Assembly (NCBI GenBank): GCA_949747905.1
Contig: CATKEF010000059.1
Span: forward strand, 1-38,556
Direction of reading: 5' to 3'
Length of the DNA: 38,556 nt
Source: an uncultured Eubacteriales bacterium
GTDB lineage: Bacteria; Bacillota; Clostridia; Christensenellales; Borkfalkiaceae
Numbering within the stretch: the first letter of the stretch is position 1; the number at the start of each line of letters is the position of its first letter. Of this stretch, positions 38,516 through 38,556 are shown piece after piece. The notes beneath the pieces are model-generated. The model saw only the letters and a program-made list of their open reading frames with translations. It did not search any database and was not told where the DNA came from. Made by a program: the position numbers and the translations under genes.

Positions 38516-38556
38516 AAAAAAAGCGTTTCTTTTCGCTTATGTTCAAAAAACCAATA

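Overview
The window (38.6 kb, GC near 50%) looks like chromosome from a spore-forming anaerobic Clostridia-type Firmicute. The reasons are the order sigma factor-dnaX-ybaB-recR, the sporulation genes yabP, yabQ and a spoVB-like flippase, a SPOCS-like Cys-rich protein, PyrK-type dihydroorotate dehydrogenase, Firmicute-like promoters, and strong AAGGAGG-like ribosome sites. An uncultured gut lineage (Christensenellales-like) is a guess from general style, not a demonstrated assignment.

Layout. 1-5.7 kb: end of a sigma factor gene, then dnaX, ybaB, recR, gpsA and typA, all on the plus strand. 5.8-8.4 kb: a tightly overlapped operon yabP-yabQ-divIC/ftsB-ppx/gppA-M50 peptidase, closed by a two-way terminator shared with a 51-codon zinc-ribbon gene on the minus strand. 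8.6-13.3 kb: gyrB and gyrA. 13.3-13.8 kb: a cluster of degenerate interspersed palindromic repeats. 13.8-17.9 kb: a P-type ATPase (minus) and serS (plus) fired from divergent promoters. 18.2-21.4 kb: an unknown protein (minus) divergent from an exonuclease-BRCT gene and an rRNA m5C methyltransferase. 21.6-25.8 kb: a 1391-residue surface protein built from three beta-sandwich-like modules. 26-28.2 kb: a TauE/SafE transporter split into two half-genes, convergent with the spoVB-like gene. 28.3-30.2 kb: LysM protein, SPOCS-like protein, metallophosphoesterase. 30.2-36.4 kb: the pyrimidine operon pyrB-C-F-K-(unknown membrane protein)-D-E. 36.4-38.1 kb: polysaccharide deacetylase, SPOR-like protein, tRNA-Thr(CGT). 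The end holds more degenerate repeats.

The most interesting signals are: (1) the pyr leader, where a five-codon U-rich leader peptide ends 11 nt before an intrinsic terminator, the architecture of UTP-sensitive coupled attenuation rather than PyrR control; (2) a low-GC two-TM gene wedged between pyrK and pyrD, bracketed by two copies of what looks like the pyrK 3' end; (3) an A7 run in dnaX whose slippage would give a gamma-sized product; (4) yabQ, which reads 170 nt into divIC unless one base is added to an A6 run, in which case it ends exactly on the divIC start; (5) a set of genes with no Shine-Dalgarno site and a -10 box directly before the start codon, suggesting leaderless mRNAs; (6) the split TSUP pair. 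All functional statements rest on motif recognition by eye; no database search was possible.
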